A DNA stretch of 64,000 nucleotides from assembly GCF_008711285.1 (NCBI RefSeq), contig NZ_VXDC01000007.1:1-64000 (forward strand), written 5' to 3'. This DNA is from Roseibium aquae. GTDB lineage: Bacteria > Pseudomonadota > Alphaproteobacteria > Rhizobiales > Stappiaceae. Under the pieces are notes generated by a model. It worked only from the letters and a program-made list of their open reading frames with translations, was not told the DNA's origin and ran no database searches. The position numbers and the translations under genes were made by a program. Positions 1 through 8,272 of this stretch are shown in pieces (position 1 is the stretch's first letter; each line of letters starts with the position of its first letter).

Positions 1-1
1 C

Positions 2-43
2 CGGCCGACAGACAAACTCCTCGCCTTCCTCGAAGCCCTCTGA
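2..43 (+). CDS. 3' end of an unrecognised gene, cut by the window edge
   Basis: Reading from base 2 gives thirteen codons that end in TGA at 41-43, with the peptide tail RPTDKLLAFLEAL. The leucine-rich amphipathic end looks like a genuine protein C-terminus, and the frame fits the local codon use. Too little is present to name a family. The gene runs convergently towards the PhoD-like fragment, whose stop lies 52 bases further on. Its presence matters because it occupies the space where the rest of that phosphatase would be expected. Confidence 0.3.
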   Translation, partial: RPTDKLLAFLEAL

Positions 44-126
44 TTATGCCGACCCCGACACAGCGGTCCCCTCCGGAAACAAAGACTTACAGACCTACAT
101 CGGCATAATCCGGGCATCGGCATAAT
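43..126. repeat. Short direct and inverted repeats at the end of the PhoD-like fragment
   Basis: The 12-mer CATCGGCATAAT occurs at 98-109 and again at 115-126, a 17-base period. Its inverse, ATTATGCCGA, is at 43-52 and overlaps the TGA of the upstream gene. The distal direct copy falls in the last codons of the truncated phosphatase frame and creates its odd C-terminal RIMPM. The arrangement suggests slippage or a deletion scar. It is not GC-rich enough for an ordinary terminator. Confidence 0.5.
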
Positions 127-442
127 GGTCCTGCCAACCAGTCTGGGGATCATCTTCCGCCAGGAGGCTGAGCCGATAGGAGACGAACGTGTCTTCCGGA
201 AGCGGCCGGGTGAGCGCCAAGTCGATCAGCTGATAATGCAGATGCGTTCCGGCTGACAGAACCGGCAGGTCAGGATTGCCGGGCGCCAATTCGAAGGATC
301 TCGGTTCCTCGCCATCGGGCATTAGGTCCAGCCGGACCTTGGCCGGCGCGCGCGTGGCGAGCCAGATGACCACGCGCTCAGGCGTGATCTTGCGAAGGAT
401 GGGTCCGGCGAGAACGGCGGGAATGCCAATGTCAGGCGGCAT
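95..442 (-). pseudogene. N-terminal fragment of a PhoD-like alkaline phosphatase/phosphodiesterase
   Basis: This 115-residue frame begins VLAGPILRKITPERVVIWLA after a short lead, which resembles the beta-sandwich N-terminal domain of PhoD-like phosphatases. Family members usually run to 500-650 residues and carry a calcineurin-like metal-binding domain. That whole domain is absent: the frame stops at 95-97 just after a tryptophan-rich motif (GWQDHYADA). None of the three minus-strand frames over 1-94 continues recognisably. The ATG at 440-442 overlaps the stop of the DUF2252 gene by 11 bases, so the two were probably co-transcribed. I infer a decayed gene; a free-standing N-terminal domain is the alternative. 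Confidence 0.6.
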
Positions 443-1781
443 TGCTCTTCCCGTCTTGGCCCAGCATCTCCTTCAAGATCCGATGATCGGTGCGGACGAC
501 CTGCGCATATTCGCGGGCCACTTCGATCAATTCCTTGTCAAAATCCTCGAGGGCTTCCGCCATCGCGCTTTCGAAGCGCACAGAGCGGCGGTCGACCCGG
601 CCGTGGGTTCGGGCAAGCGCAGTGCCGCAGGCCTTGGCATAGTCTTTCAGGGCCTTGCCGGGCGCGCCGGCTTCGAGCAGTTCCTCCGGATCCACCGTCA
701 CCCGGGCATGATGGCGTGATCGGACCAGCCAATGCAGGCCCTTCCAGTTGACCTCGTCGAGGACCAGATCCGGGCGGCGCATCATGCGCCGCTGGCAGTC
801 GATGGTCAGATGAGCCGGATCCATGCGGTTGACCGGTGACAGATCGGGGAAGTGTTCGATGATGGCAGCGGGGCGCTGTTGCTTGACTTCCACGATATGG
901 GTTTCCCGGAACGCGGCTTCACTGGGTCCCGCATCGGGGCCGACAAGGAAATAGTATCTTTCAACGTTCAAGGAACCGGTTCCGGCCCCCAGACGCTGGG
1001 CAACGTCGAGGATGGTGTCGTCAAGGTAGGGGCGGAAGACGAAACGTAGTTCCGCCGCCATGTCCGGCTCGACGGCGGCGAGTTTCCCTTGCGCCTTCTT
1101 GAACCTGAATCCGGTATCCGTTGCAACGGTCAGTTTGCCGACGGACGATTTCTCATAAAAGTTCTGGCCCCCCGGCGCGCGTGAGATCGCTCTTTTCAGC
1201 GGCGCGGCCAGAAAGTGGGACTTGCCGAAGTCGTCAACGGCCCAGTCGCGGGTTTCGGGCTGGTCGATGACATGCTCGCATGCCTTCCGGTAGGCCTTGA
1301 GAAAGGCCTTGGCAGCCTTGGCAGCATCATTTCGGGACGGCGCGTTGGTCCCGTTAAACTGTTCCGCGCTAGTGTAGCGGCCCTCGATAAGGCCTTCAAG
1401 GTAATCGGATGCAAGGAACAGAGACACGCAAAAGCGGCTGAGGTCGAAGGCGGCGTGGCCTTCGGCCGCATCATCATAGTCGTTCGGCCCCCAGATCACC
1501 CGGTCGCCATAGCTGCCATCTTCGGTGAAGAAGCCGAAATTCGACAAGTGGCAATCGCCCACGATGCGTGTCAGAGGCGCTTCCAGCATCGGAGCGGGCA
1601 GGGGCAATTGTCCACTGGCGAGGTCTGCATAAAAAACCTGCGCGGTTCCTCGCAGGACGTGGAACGGGGAGGCCGCCATCTTGACGTGTTTGGTCAACGG
1701 TGTTGGCGCTTCCGGGCTTTTACCGTCGATGCGCTGAAGCTCCCGTTTCAGCAGTTGCCTGCGTTCTGCACGTTCTGTCAT
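432..1781 (-). CDS. DUF2252 family protein (kinase-like fold)
   Basis: A 449-residue protein starting MTERAERRQ; a longer frame opens at 1856, but the ATG at 1781 follows a GGGGA stretch and gives the usual family start. The signature motifs are GDCHLSNFG and NDYDDA (approximately residues 80-115), which resemble the catalytic and metal-binding loops of aminoglycoside-phosphotransferase-type kinases. The biochemical role of DUF2252 is not established. It has no signal peptide or membrane segment, so it is probably cytoplasmic. Its 3' end overlaps the start of the truncated PhoD-like gene, an arrangement that points to a shared phosphate or phospho-ester theme. That last point is inference. 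Confidence 0.85.
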   Translation of the reverse strand: MTERAERRQLLKRELQRIDGKSPEAPTPLTKHVKMAASPFHVLRGTAQVFYADLASGQLPLPAPMLEAPLTRIVGDCHLSNFGFFTEDGSYGDRVIWGPNDYDDAAEGHAAFDLSRFCVSLFLASDYLEGLIEGRYTSAEQFNGTNAPSRNDAAKAAKAFLKAYRKACEHVIDQPETRDWAVDDFGKSHFLAAPLKRAISRAPGGQNFYEKSSVGKLTVATDTGFRFKKAQGKLAAVEPDMAAELRFVFRPYLDDTILDVAQRLGAGTGSLNVERYYFLVGPDAGPSEAAFRETHIVEVKQQRPAAIIEHFPDLSPVNRMDPAHLTIDCQRRMMRRPDLVLDEVNWKGLHWLVRSRHHARVTVDPEELLEAGAPGKALKDYAKACGTALARTHGRVDRRSVRFESAMAEALEDFDKELIEVAREYAQVVRTDHRILKEMLGQDGKSNAA

Positions 1782-1989
1782 TCCAAATCCCCACGTCTTC
1801 GTGCGCCCGCGTCCGGTTTTGCCCCAGGCGAGGCGCCCGATGCACAGGAGGGTCAAATATGGTGCTTGCGCAGTCTGTGCAACCGCGGCCGGTTCGCGCT
1901 TGCTTGATCGGCATGGGCGGCACCGGATGACAACCGCCAGCGGGCTGCGAGGCCCCGTTTGGGGTCAACACTGGCCGCCATGCCTCAAC

Positions 1990-3858
1990 CTATAGCGCAT
2001 AGGTCATCACCGTGGCCATCCGCCGAGCGAACGCCGCCGGATCAACCGGTTCCTCGCCGTCTGCGATCCGGGCCTGATCGAGCAGAAGGTGCGCGGCATC
2101 CTGCAAGAGAGCGTCATTGCCGGCTTCGGGCTTTTGAGCCCGTTCAAACATTTTGCGGACAATCGCATGGTCGGGATTGAGTTCGAGCACACGGGCCGAA
2201 GCGGTTTTGAGCTGGCCAGTCTGGCGCAGGATGCGTTCCAGGTTGACGTCCATGTCCCCCTCGTCCGCGATCAGGCAAACCGGGCTTTCCGTCAAACGCT
2301 TCGAGGCGCGGACATCCTTGACCTTGTCCCCGAGCGCCGTTTTCATGATCACCAGCAGGGCGGCGATATCGGGCGCATCCGTTTTCGAGGGTTCCGTCTC
2401 GGCCTCGCCCCCGGATGCAATGCCATCCAGATCTGCCGCTCCATGCGTAACAGATTTGAAGGTCTTGCCTTCGAAGTCGGTGATGTGACGCAGCCAGAAC
2501 TCATCCACGGGATCCGTGAAGTACAAGACCTCGATGCCCTTGGCCTTGAAGCCTTCCAGATGGGGCGAATGCGCGAGTTTCTCGGCGTCTGTTCCGGCGA
2601 TGTAGTATATCGCCTCCTGCCCGTCCTTCATCCGCTCCAGGTAGCCGGCCAAGCTGGTGAGCCCGTGGGCATTTGTGGAACTGAACCGGCAGATCTCGAG
2701 GATCTTGTCCCGAAGACCGGTGTCCTCTACCAGACCTTCCTTGAGAACGGCACCGAAATTCGACCAGAACGTCGCGAAACCTTCGGTATCGGCCTCCGCC
2801 TTTTTCTTCAACTCGGTCAGGATTCTCTTGGTCAGGCCCGACCGGATCTTCGCCAGTTTCGGATCGGTCTGCAGCATTTCACGGGACACATTGAGCGACA
2901 GATCTTGCGAGTCAACGACCCCGCGCAGGAAGCGCAGATAGGCCGGCATGAGGCCGTCGGTTTCTTCGGTGATGAAGACACGGTTCACAAACAGCTTCAC
3001 ATGCGACTTGCGCTCTGGATCGAACAGGTCGAACGGCCGCATGGACGGCACGAAGAGGAGATTGGCGTAGCTGACGATTCCCTCCACCTGATTGTGCACG
3101 GTCAGCCAGGGATCGTCGAACGCATGCGCGGTATGGCGGTAGAATTCCTTGTATTGCTCTGGCGTGATGTCTTTCGCGGGCCGGAGCCACAACGCCGAGG
3201 CATCGTTCAGCGTGTCGTCTCCAAGTCTGATCGGAAAGGCGATGTGGTCCGAATAGGTTTTGACCACATGCCGCAGGCGCGGTGATTCCAGAAACTCCCT
3301 TGCGTCCTCCTTCAAGTGGAGTTTCACCGTTGTTCCCCGCCCATCGCGCTCCGCGGGCTCGATGCTGTACTCGCCCTTGCCCTCCGAGGACCAGAGCCAG
3401 CTTTCCTCCTCTCCGGCCTTGCGGGTCAGGACGTCGACCCGGCTTGCCACCATGAAGGCCGAATAAAAACCGACGCCGAACTGGCCGATCAGGTTCATCC
3501 TGGCTTTCTCGCCATCTTCCAGCTTGTCGAGGAAGGCGCCAACGCCCGATTTCGCGATGGTTCCAAGGGTCTCCATCAGGTCGTCATGGTTCATCCCGAT
3601 GCCGTTGTCGGACAAGGTGAGTGTGCCGCCTTCGGCATCGGCTTCCAAGACGATCCGAAACTCCGGATCGTCCGTGACCAGGGAGGGAGCGGTCAAGGCG
3701 CTGTGGCGCAGTTTGTCGCATGCGTCGGACGCGTTGGAGATCAACTCCCGCAGAAAGACTTCGCGATTGGAGTAAAGCGAATCCGTGACGATCTCGAGCA
3801 AACGGCCGACTTCGGTTTGAAAAACATAGGTCTCTTTGGTTGCTGCAGTCTCGCTCAT
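1990..3858 (-). CDS. htpG: Molecular chaperone HtpG (bacterial Hsp90)
   Basis: A 622-residue Hsp90 homologue, the normal bacterial length. The GHKL ATPase domain is at the N-terminus: NREVFLRELISNASDA (about residues 22-45), DNGIGM (about 85) and GQFGVGFYSAF (about 120-135). The middle domain has the conserved NVSREMLQ segment (about 345). It is a cytosolic ATP-dependent chaperone that remodels stress-sensitive client proteins. The start MSETAATKETY is preferred over an upstream extension of eleven residues. The gene stands alone, about 200 bases from DUF2252 and 126 bases from the binding protein upstream. No heat-shock promoter or CIRCE element is evident. Confidence 0.97.
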   Translation of the reverse strand: MSETAATKETYVFQTEVGRLLEIVTDSLYSNREVFLRELISNASDACDKLRHSALTAPSLVTDDPEFRIVLEADAEGGTLTLSDNGIGMNHDDLMETLGTIAKSGVGAFLDKLEDGEKARMNLIGQFGVGFYSAFMVASRVDVLTRKAGEEESWLWSSEGKGEYSIEPAERDGRGTTVKLHLKEDAREFLESPRLRHVVKTYSDHIAFPIRLGDDTLNDASALWLRPAKDITPEQYKEFYRHTAHAFDDPWLTVHNQVEGIVSYANLLFVPSMRPFDLFDPERKSHVKLFVNRVFITEETDGLMPAYLRFLRGVVDSQDLSLNVSREMLQTDPKLAKIRSGLTKRILTELKKKAEADTEGFATFWSNFGAVLKEGLVEDTGLRDKILEICRFSSTNAHGLTSLAGYLERMKDGQEAIYYIAGTDAEKLAHSPHLEGFKAKGIEVLYFTDPVDEFWLRHITDFEGKTFKSVTHGAADLDGIASGGEAETEPSKTDAPDIAALLVIMKTALGDKVKDVRASKRLTESPVCLIADEGDMDVNLERILRQTGQLKTASARVLELNPDHAIVRKMFERAQKPEAGNDALLQDAAHLLLDQARIADGEEPVDPAAFARRMATVMTYAL

Positions 3859-3984
3859 GATTGGTTCTTCCCGGTGGCAGGTCAAAATCACTGCTGCTTA
3901 TGTGCATCGCGAACCGGGAATTCAAGAACCCAGAAGGCACACATCAAGGATCGCCATAAACATGGCTTTGCGCAAACACTGGCC

Positions 3985-4866
3985 TCAGAAGCGGTGCCAG
4001 TAGACCTCCGGAATGGCCCTTTGCCGATCGCTCATGAACGGATTGTCTATCTCGAACAGTCTTCGAGCGGACGGCTGCGCGGCGCCAATGACCGCCTGGA
4101 TCATCGGGTGGGAACGAAAGTTGTTCATAAACGCGCCGGTTTCGTAGGCCCGGAGAAGCCCGGTTTCGATTGCCCGCGCGAGTTGCTCGTCTTCCTTGCG
4201 TAGGTAAAACAGGTAGTCGAAAGGATATCGAACCATCACATGAGGATCCACGACCAGATCCGGGAACGTTCTTTCGCGCTCACGGATCTCGACAAAAGCT
4301 TCGTGAACCCCCCGATTGATCGCGTTAACCCGTTTCGCACCGGCCAAATTCCATAGGATCTCGTAGTCATCGGTGACCACCGAAAAGCCGGCCGCTTTGA
4401 AAATATCTGTATCTGGCCAACCGATACCCGAAGCAACGACCAGCCGTGACCTAAGATCTTCAAGGGTCCGCGCAGCCGCAAAGACTTGAAGCTGGTCTTT
4501 GGATGTTACGAAGACCCGGTGCCCCAAGAGACCGCGGCTGAGCGGAATATCGATCTGGCGAAAACGGTCCTCCCGGTCCGCATTGAACCCTGTGAAAAAC
4601 AGATTGAAGCTCGCCCGCCCAGCCTCCAACTCGACCAAAGCGCGTTCCTGTGGAATATCGAGCGTTTCGATCGTCAGGTCATAGTCGCCGTCAGCATGCG
4701 CTAGCGCGAGCTTCAAAACGGATATTTCATAGCTGTAGACTTCCACTCCGGCACTCAGTAGGCCCAGACGTACAGACGTCACGGCTTGTGCGTTGGCGGA
4801 CCAGCTTCCGATGTAAAGCATTGCCAATACGACGGCGCATTTAAGCATGGCTGATTTCAAAGGCAT
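3985..4866 (-). CDS. Orphan periplasmic substrate-binding protein (family 3-like)
   Basis: A 293-residue protein with a clear signal peptide (MPLKSAMLKCAVVLAMLYIG, cleavage likely after SANAQA). The mature part resembles the transporter substrate-binding domain, with an N-lobe around VRLGLLSAGVEVYSYEISVL and a second lobe containing LRSRLVVASGIGWPDT. It lacks the usual clear ligand motifs of amino-acid binding proteins, and no permease or ATPase lies beside it. Such orphans can feed a remote transporter or act as a sensor. It is transcribed in the same direction as htpG, 126 bases upstream of it, and divergently from the CDGSH gene. Confidence 0.7.
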   Translation of the reverse strand: MPLKSAMLKCAVVLAMLYIGSWSANAQAVTSVRLGLLSAGVEVYSYEISVLKLALAHADGDYDLTIETLDIPQERALVELEAGRASFNLFFTGFNADREDRFRQIDIPLSRGLLGHRVFVTSKDQLQVFAAARTLEDLRSRLVVASGIGWPDTDIFKAAGFSVVTDDYEILWNLAGAKRVNAINRGVHEAFVEIRERERTFPDLVVDPHVMVRYPFDYLFYLRKEDEQLARAIETGLLRAYETGAFMNNFRSHPMIQAVIGAAQPSARRLFEIDNPFMSDRQRAIPEVYWHRF

Positions 4867-5068
4867 CGGAGTGGTGTCCGTTTCCAGGCAAGTTTTCGAT
4901 GATTCCCTACGTTAGCTCTGGAGGCAGAAAAAGAAATGATCGCGTCGAAATAATCGCTCCTGAAGCGGAAGGGTGGCTCATCTTCGTATTATTCTCCTAT
5001 CCGTTGCCTAGACCGATCAAGACCGTGACCTAGATGGAAGGCGGTTATCATCTGCCAGGGGAAATGCG

Positions 5069-5308
5069 ATGACATCACCGACAATTGCGCAGCGCGCACC
5101 CTTTCCGGTCACGGTGGAAGAGGGGAAGAGCTATTTCTGGTGCGCCTGTGGCCTTTCCAAGTCCCAGCCTTTTTGTGACGGCAGCCACCAGGGCACCGAG
5201 TTCGCGCCGGTTCGCTTCAAGGCCGATACATCCGGGAAGGTCTTTTTTTGCGGATGCAAGCACACAAAGACCAATCCCGTCTGTGACGGGAGTCATTCTT
5301 CGATCTGA
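5069..5308 (+). CDS. Small protein with two CDGSH iron-sulfur motifs
   Basis: A 79-residue protein carrying two complete CDGSH motifs of the form C-x-C-x2-(S/T)-x3-P-x-C-D-G-S-H: Cys25, Cys27, Cys36, His40 and Cys61, Cys63, Cys72, His76. Each should bind a redox-active, acid-labile 2Fe-2S cluster with three cysteines and one histidine. Tandem-CDGSH proteins of this size form a known bacterial subfamily whose roles in electron transfer or iron-sulfur handling are poorly defined. The ATG follows CAGGGGAAATGCG, a good ribosome site. The membrane protein 60 bases downstream may be co-transcribed. Confidence 0.93.
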   Translation: MTSPTIAQRAPFPVTVEEGKSYFWCACGLSKSQPFCDGSHQGTEFAPVRFKADTSGKVFFCGCKHTKTNPVCDGSHSSI

Positions 5309-5368
5309 TGAGCATGGGATGACGCGGGAGACCGAGGTCCACCGCGCGGAAGGGAAAGGGATACTGTT

Positions 5369-5665
5369 TTGGCTTGGATATTCATCGTTGGATTGGCGTT
5401 CACCTATGCCTTTAGCCGTTTGCTGCTCAAGATCGCGCAGGATCGGGCCAGAACTTTGCGGGGTCTCGGCGAGATCCACGCGGCCTCGGCGCTTCTCACG
5501 GCCGTCGTGACCTGGTTCGGCGTATCGACCTACGGGGTAAGTTACGATCCGGTCTATCTTCTGGTGTCCTGGTTCTTGCCGCAAACCGTCTGGTTGAGCG
5601 CGGATGTTTTCAAGCTGACGGTGCGCAGTTTTCAGGAAGCGGCCGATCGCAAGCCGGACAGTTGA
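5369..5665 (+). CDS. Small hypothetical membrane protein
   Basis: A 98-residue protein beginning at TTG behind AGGGA with seven-base spacing. It has a hydrophobic N-terminal helix (AWIFIVGLAFTYAFSRLLL), a second segment around ALLTAVVTWFGVSTYGV, and a third around VYLLVSWFLPQTVWLSADVF, so it is probably an inner-membrane protein with three helices. I do not recognise the family. It lies 60 bases behind the CDGSH gene on the same strand, consistent with a two-gene unit. No catalytic motif is visible. Confidence 0.6.
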   Translation: MAWIFIVGLAFTYAFSRLLLKIAQDRARTLRGLGEIHAASALLTAVVTWFGVSTYGVSYDPVYLLVSWFLPQTVWLSADVFKLTVRSFQEAADRKPDS

Positions 5666-5804
5666 CCGGCAAGCCGGATCGAAGTCGCCGCGGACTGTGT
5701 GGATTGCGGCATAAGCGCTGAGACGGATGGTCCCGGTGTGGCCGAGCGCTCTTGTGAGTGATAAGTCTTGAGAACGAACCGAACGTCTTTCTCAGAGGCC
5801 ATCC

Positions 5805-7157
5805 ATGACTCATCGCCCCAATTCAGTCGAAGCGCGCGATATCGCCTTTCAGCTTCACTCCTACGCGGATGCCCGCCGTCACGAGGACGTCGGCCCGATG
5901 GTGGTTGAAAAAGGCGAGGGGATCTACGTCGAGGATCTGAACGGCAAACGCTACATTGAAGGAATGGCCGGCCTTTGGAGCGTGGCTGTCGGTTTCGGTG
6001 AAAAGCGTCTGGTCGATGCAGCTGCCCGGCAGATGGAAAAGCTGCCTTACTATCACACTTTCAGCTACCGCACGCATGGACCATCCGTCGATCTGGCCGA
6101 GAAGCTGATCTCCATGGCGCCGGTGCCCATGTCCAAGGTGTATTTCACGAATTCCGGTTCCGAGGCCAACGACACCGCGATCAAGCTGATCTGGTACAGG
6201 TCCAATGCCTTGGGCTTGCCCCAGCGCAAGAAGATCATTTCGCGTGCGCGCGGATACCACGGTGTGACCATCGCATCAGCGAGCCTGACCGGCCTGCCGA
6301 ACAACCACCGCTCCTTCGACCTTCCGATCCCGCAAGTCTTGCATACAACCTCACCGCATTACCGGACCATGCACAGGGATGGCGAGGACGAGGCGGCCTT
6401 TGCGCGCCGGTGTGCCCAGGATCTGGAAGACCTGATTTTGCAGGAAGGCCCCGAAACCATCGCCGCGTTTTTTGCAGAACCCGTCATGGGCGCCGGTGGC
6501 GTGATCGTGCCGCCCGAGGGCTATTGGGACGCTGTCCAGCCGGTTCTCAGGAAGTACGATATCCTGTTTGTCGCGGACGAGGTCATTTGTGGCTTCGGGC
6601 GCACGGGGGAGATGTTCGGGACGACCAAATACGGGCTGCAGCCGGACATGATAACGCTGTCCAAAGCCCTGTCCTCGTCCTACCTGCCGATCTCGGCTCT
6701 GCTGATCAACGACAAGGTCTACCAGCCGATCGCCGACGAATCCCATCATATCGGCGTTTTCGGTCACGGATTCACGGGCAGCGGCCACCCGGTGGCGGCG
6801 GCTGTCGCGCTCGAGAATCTGAAGATCATCGAGGAGCGGGAGCTGGTCGCTCACGTCAAGGAGGTCAGTCCGGTCTTTCAAACAAGGCTGGCGCAACTGT
6901 CTGAACGGCCGATGGTTATCGAGACCCGGGGGGTCGGCCTGATCGGTGCTGCCGAAGTTTATCATCCGGAATTGTCCAAAACCCCGGGCGCATTGGGCCT
7001 GAAGGTCAATGCGGCATTTCTGGACCAAGGGCTGATTTCGCGCAACATGCTGGACGCCATGGCGTTTTGTCCGCCGCTCATCATCACGGAACGTCAGATC
7101 CACGATATGTTCGATCTGGCGGAGCGCGGTCTCGACGCCGTGGCGAGCGCGCCATGA
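5805..7157 (+). CDS. Class III aminotransferase (omega-amino acid/polyamine type)
   Basis: A 450-residue PLP-dependent fold-type I aminotransferase. Visible landmarks are the GMAGLWSVAVGFG N-terminal block, NSGSEANDTAIKL (about 115), ARGYHGVT (about 150), the FVADEVICGFGRTG block (about 260) holding the cofactor-binding Asp, and the Schiff-base lysine in TLSKALSSSYLP (about 285). Relatives use beta-alanine, taurine, putrescine or 4-aminobutyrate with pyruvate as acceptor; the sequence alone does not fix the donor. Its stop overlaps the anmK start (ATGA), so the two are translationally coupled. A paralogue of similar length in the polyamine locus (52032-53426) has clearer spuC character. Confidence 0.9.
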   Translation: MTHRPNSVEARDIAFQLHSYADARRHEDVGPMVVEKGEGIYVEDLNGKRYIEGMAGLWSVAVGFGEKRLVDAAARQMEKLPYYHTFSYRTHGPSVDLAEKLISMAPVPMSKVYFTNSGSEANDTAIKLIWYRSNALGLPQRKKIISRARGYHGVTIASASLTGLPNNHRSFDLPIPQVLHTTSPHYRTMHRDGEDEAAFARRCAQDLEDLILQEGPETIAAFFAEPVMGAGGVIVPPEGYWDAVQPVLRKYDILFVADEVICGFGRTGEMFGTTKYGLQPDMITLSKALSSSYLPISALLINDKVYQPIADESHHIGVFGHGFTGSGHPVAAAVALENLKIIEERELVAHVKEVSPVFQTRLAQLSERPMVIETRGVGLIGAAEVYHPELSKTPGALGLKVNAAFLDQGLISRNMLDAMAFCPPLIITERQIHDMFDLAERGLDAVASAP

Positions 7158-8239
7158 CCGAGTGGTCCGTCGTTGGTTGCATCAGCGGGACTTCCGCCGA
7201 CGGGATCGACATTGCCGAGATCGGGACCGACGGACAGACGGTTGCCCGGATCGGTCCGTCGGCCGTCGCGGGCTACCGGGAAAGCACCCGTCAAGCCGTG
7301 CTGCGCGCCATCGAAAGCGGGCCGGAAGACAGGTCGGGCTGGCCGGCGTTGTCCGATGACATCACACAGGATCACATCGCGGCCCTTCGCGGCTTTTTAT
7401 CCGAACACGGCCTTAAGCCGGATTTCATTGCGGTGCATGGCCAAACCGTGTGGCACGATCCGGACCGGGGAGAAACCGTTCAACTCGGCGACCCGCAGGT
7501 GATTGCCCAGGCTCTGCAATTGCCGGTGATTAGCGATCTTCGTCTGGCCGACATGGCAGCCGGCGGCGAAGGGGCGCCCCTGGTCCCGGTCTATCACCGC
7601 GCCCTTGTCCGCCGGCAGTCGGGCGCCTTGACCGAGCCGGTGTGTTTCTTGAACATCGGCGGCGTCTCCAACCTGACCTACGTGGACGGAGACACGCTGC
7701 TGGCATTCGACATCGGTCCTGGAAACGCATTGCTGGATGACTGGGTCCGGGCGAGTGGTGCGGACGATTTCGACCGGGACGGACGGTTCTCGGGGGCAGG
7801 CCGGATCCATGAAGACCGGCTCGCCGCGGCGTTGTCCCATGGCTTTTTCCAAAAACAGCCACCGAAGTCGCTCGACCGCAACGCCTTCTCTTTGGATTTT
7901 CTGTCTGGTTTGGATCTGGAGGACGGGGCGGCGACCCTCGCCGCCTTCACGGCCCGGGCCATCACGGCATCGGCGGCGTTTCTTCCGCGCGAACCCGCTC
8001 ATTGGTTCGTGTGCGGAGGTGGCCGCAAGAACCCGACCATCCTCGGGCATTTGGCGCACCAGCTTCGAGGACGGGTCGACCCGTCGGAGCGCCTTCAGAT
8101 CGATGGCGACGCCCTTGAGGCACAGGCTATGGCCTATCTGGGCGCGCGGCATCAGGCGGGATTGCCAACCAGTTACCCCGGCACCACTGGCGCGCGGTTG
8201 CCGGTGATCGGAGGCACACTGTATCGCCCGGGACCGTGA
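7154..8239 (+). CDS. anmK: Anhydro-N-acetylmuramic acid kinase
   Basis: A 361-residue member of the AnmK family. The N-terminal motif GCISGTSADGIDIAEI matches the ATP-binding start of this sugar-kinase-like fold; the VHGQTVWHDP block (about 100) and the ASP-like GGVSNLTYV and FDIGPGNALLDDW blocks (about 180-200) follow, with VCGGGRKNPTIL near 300. The enzyme converts 1,6-anhydro-MurNAc to MurNAc-6-phosphate in peptidoglycan recycling. The ATG overlaps the TGA of the aminotransferase. Sitting between an aminotransferase and an FAD oxidoreductase is unusual company for a recycling enzyme, so a side role is possible. Confidence 0.92.
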   Translation: MTEWSVVGCISGTSADGIDIAEIGTDGQTVARIGPSAVAGYRESTRQAVLRAIESGPEDRSGWPALSDDITQDHIAALRGFLSEHGLKPDFIAVHGQTVWHDPDRGETVQLGDPQVIAQALQLPVISDLRLADMAAGGEGAPLVPVYHRALVRRQSGALTEPVCFLNIGGVSNLTYVDGDTLLAFDIGPGNALLDDWVRASGADDFDRDGRFSGAGRIHEDRLAAALSHGFFQKQPPKSLDRNAFSLDFLSGLDLEDGAATLAAFTARAITASAAFLPREPAHWFVCGGGRKNPTILGHLAHQLRGRVDPSERLQIDGDALEAQAMAYLGARHQAGLPTSYPGTTGARLPVIGGTLYRPGP

Positions 8240-8272
8240 ACGATCGCACGACACATCTTTCGGAGGAACTCC

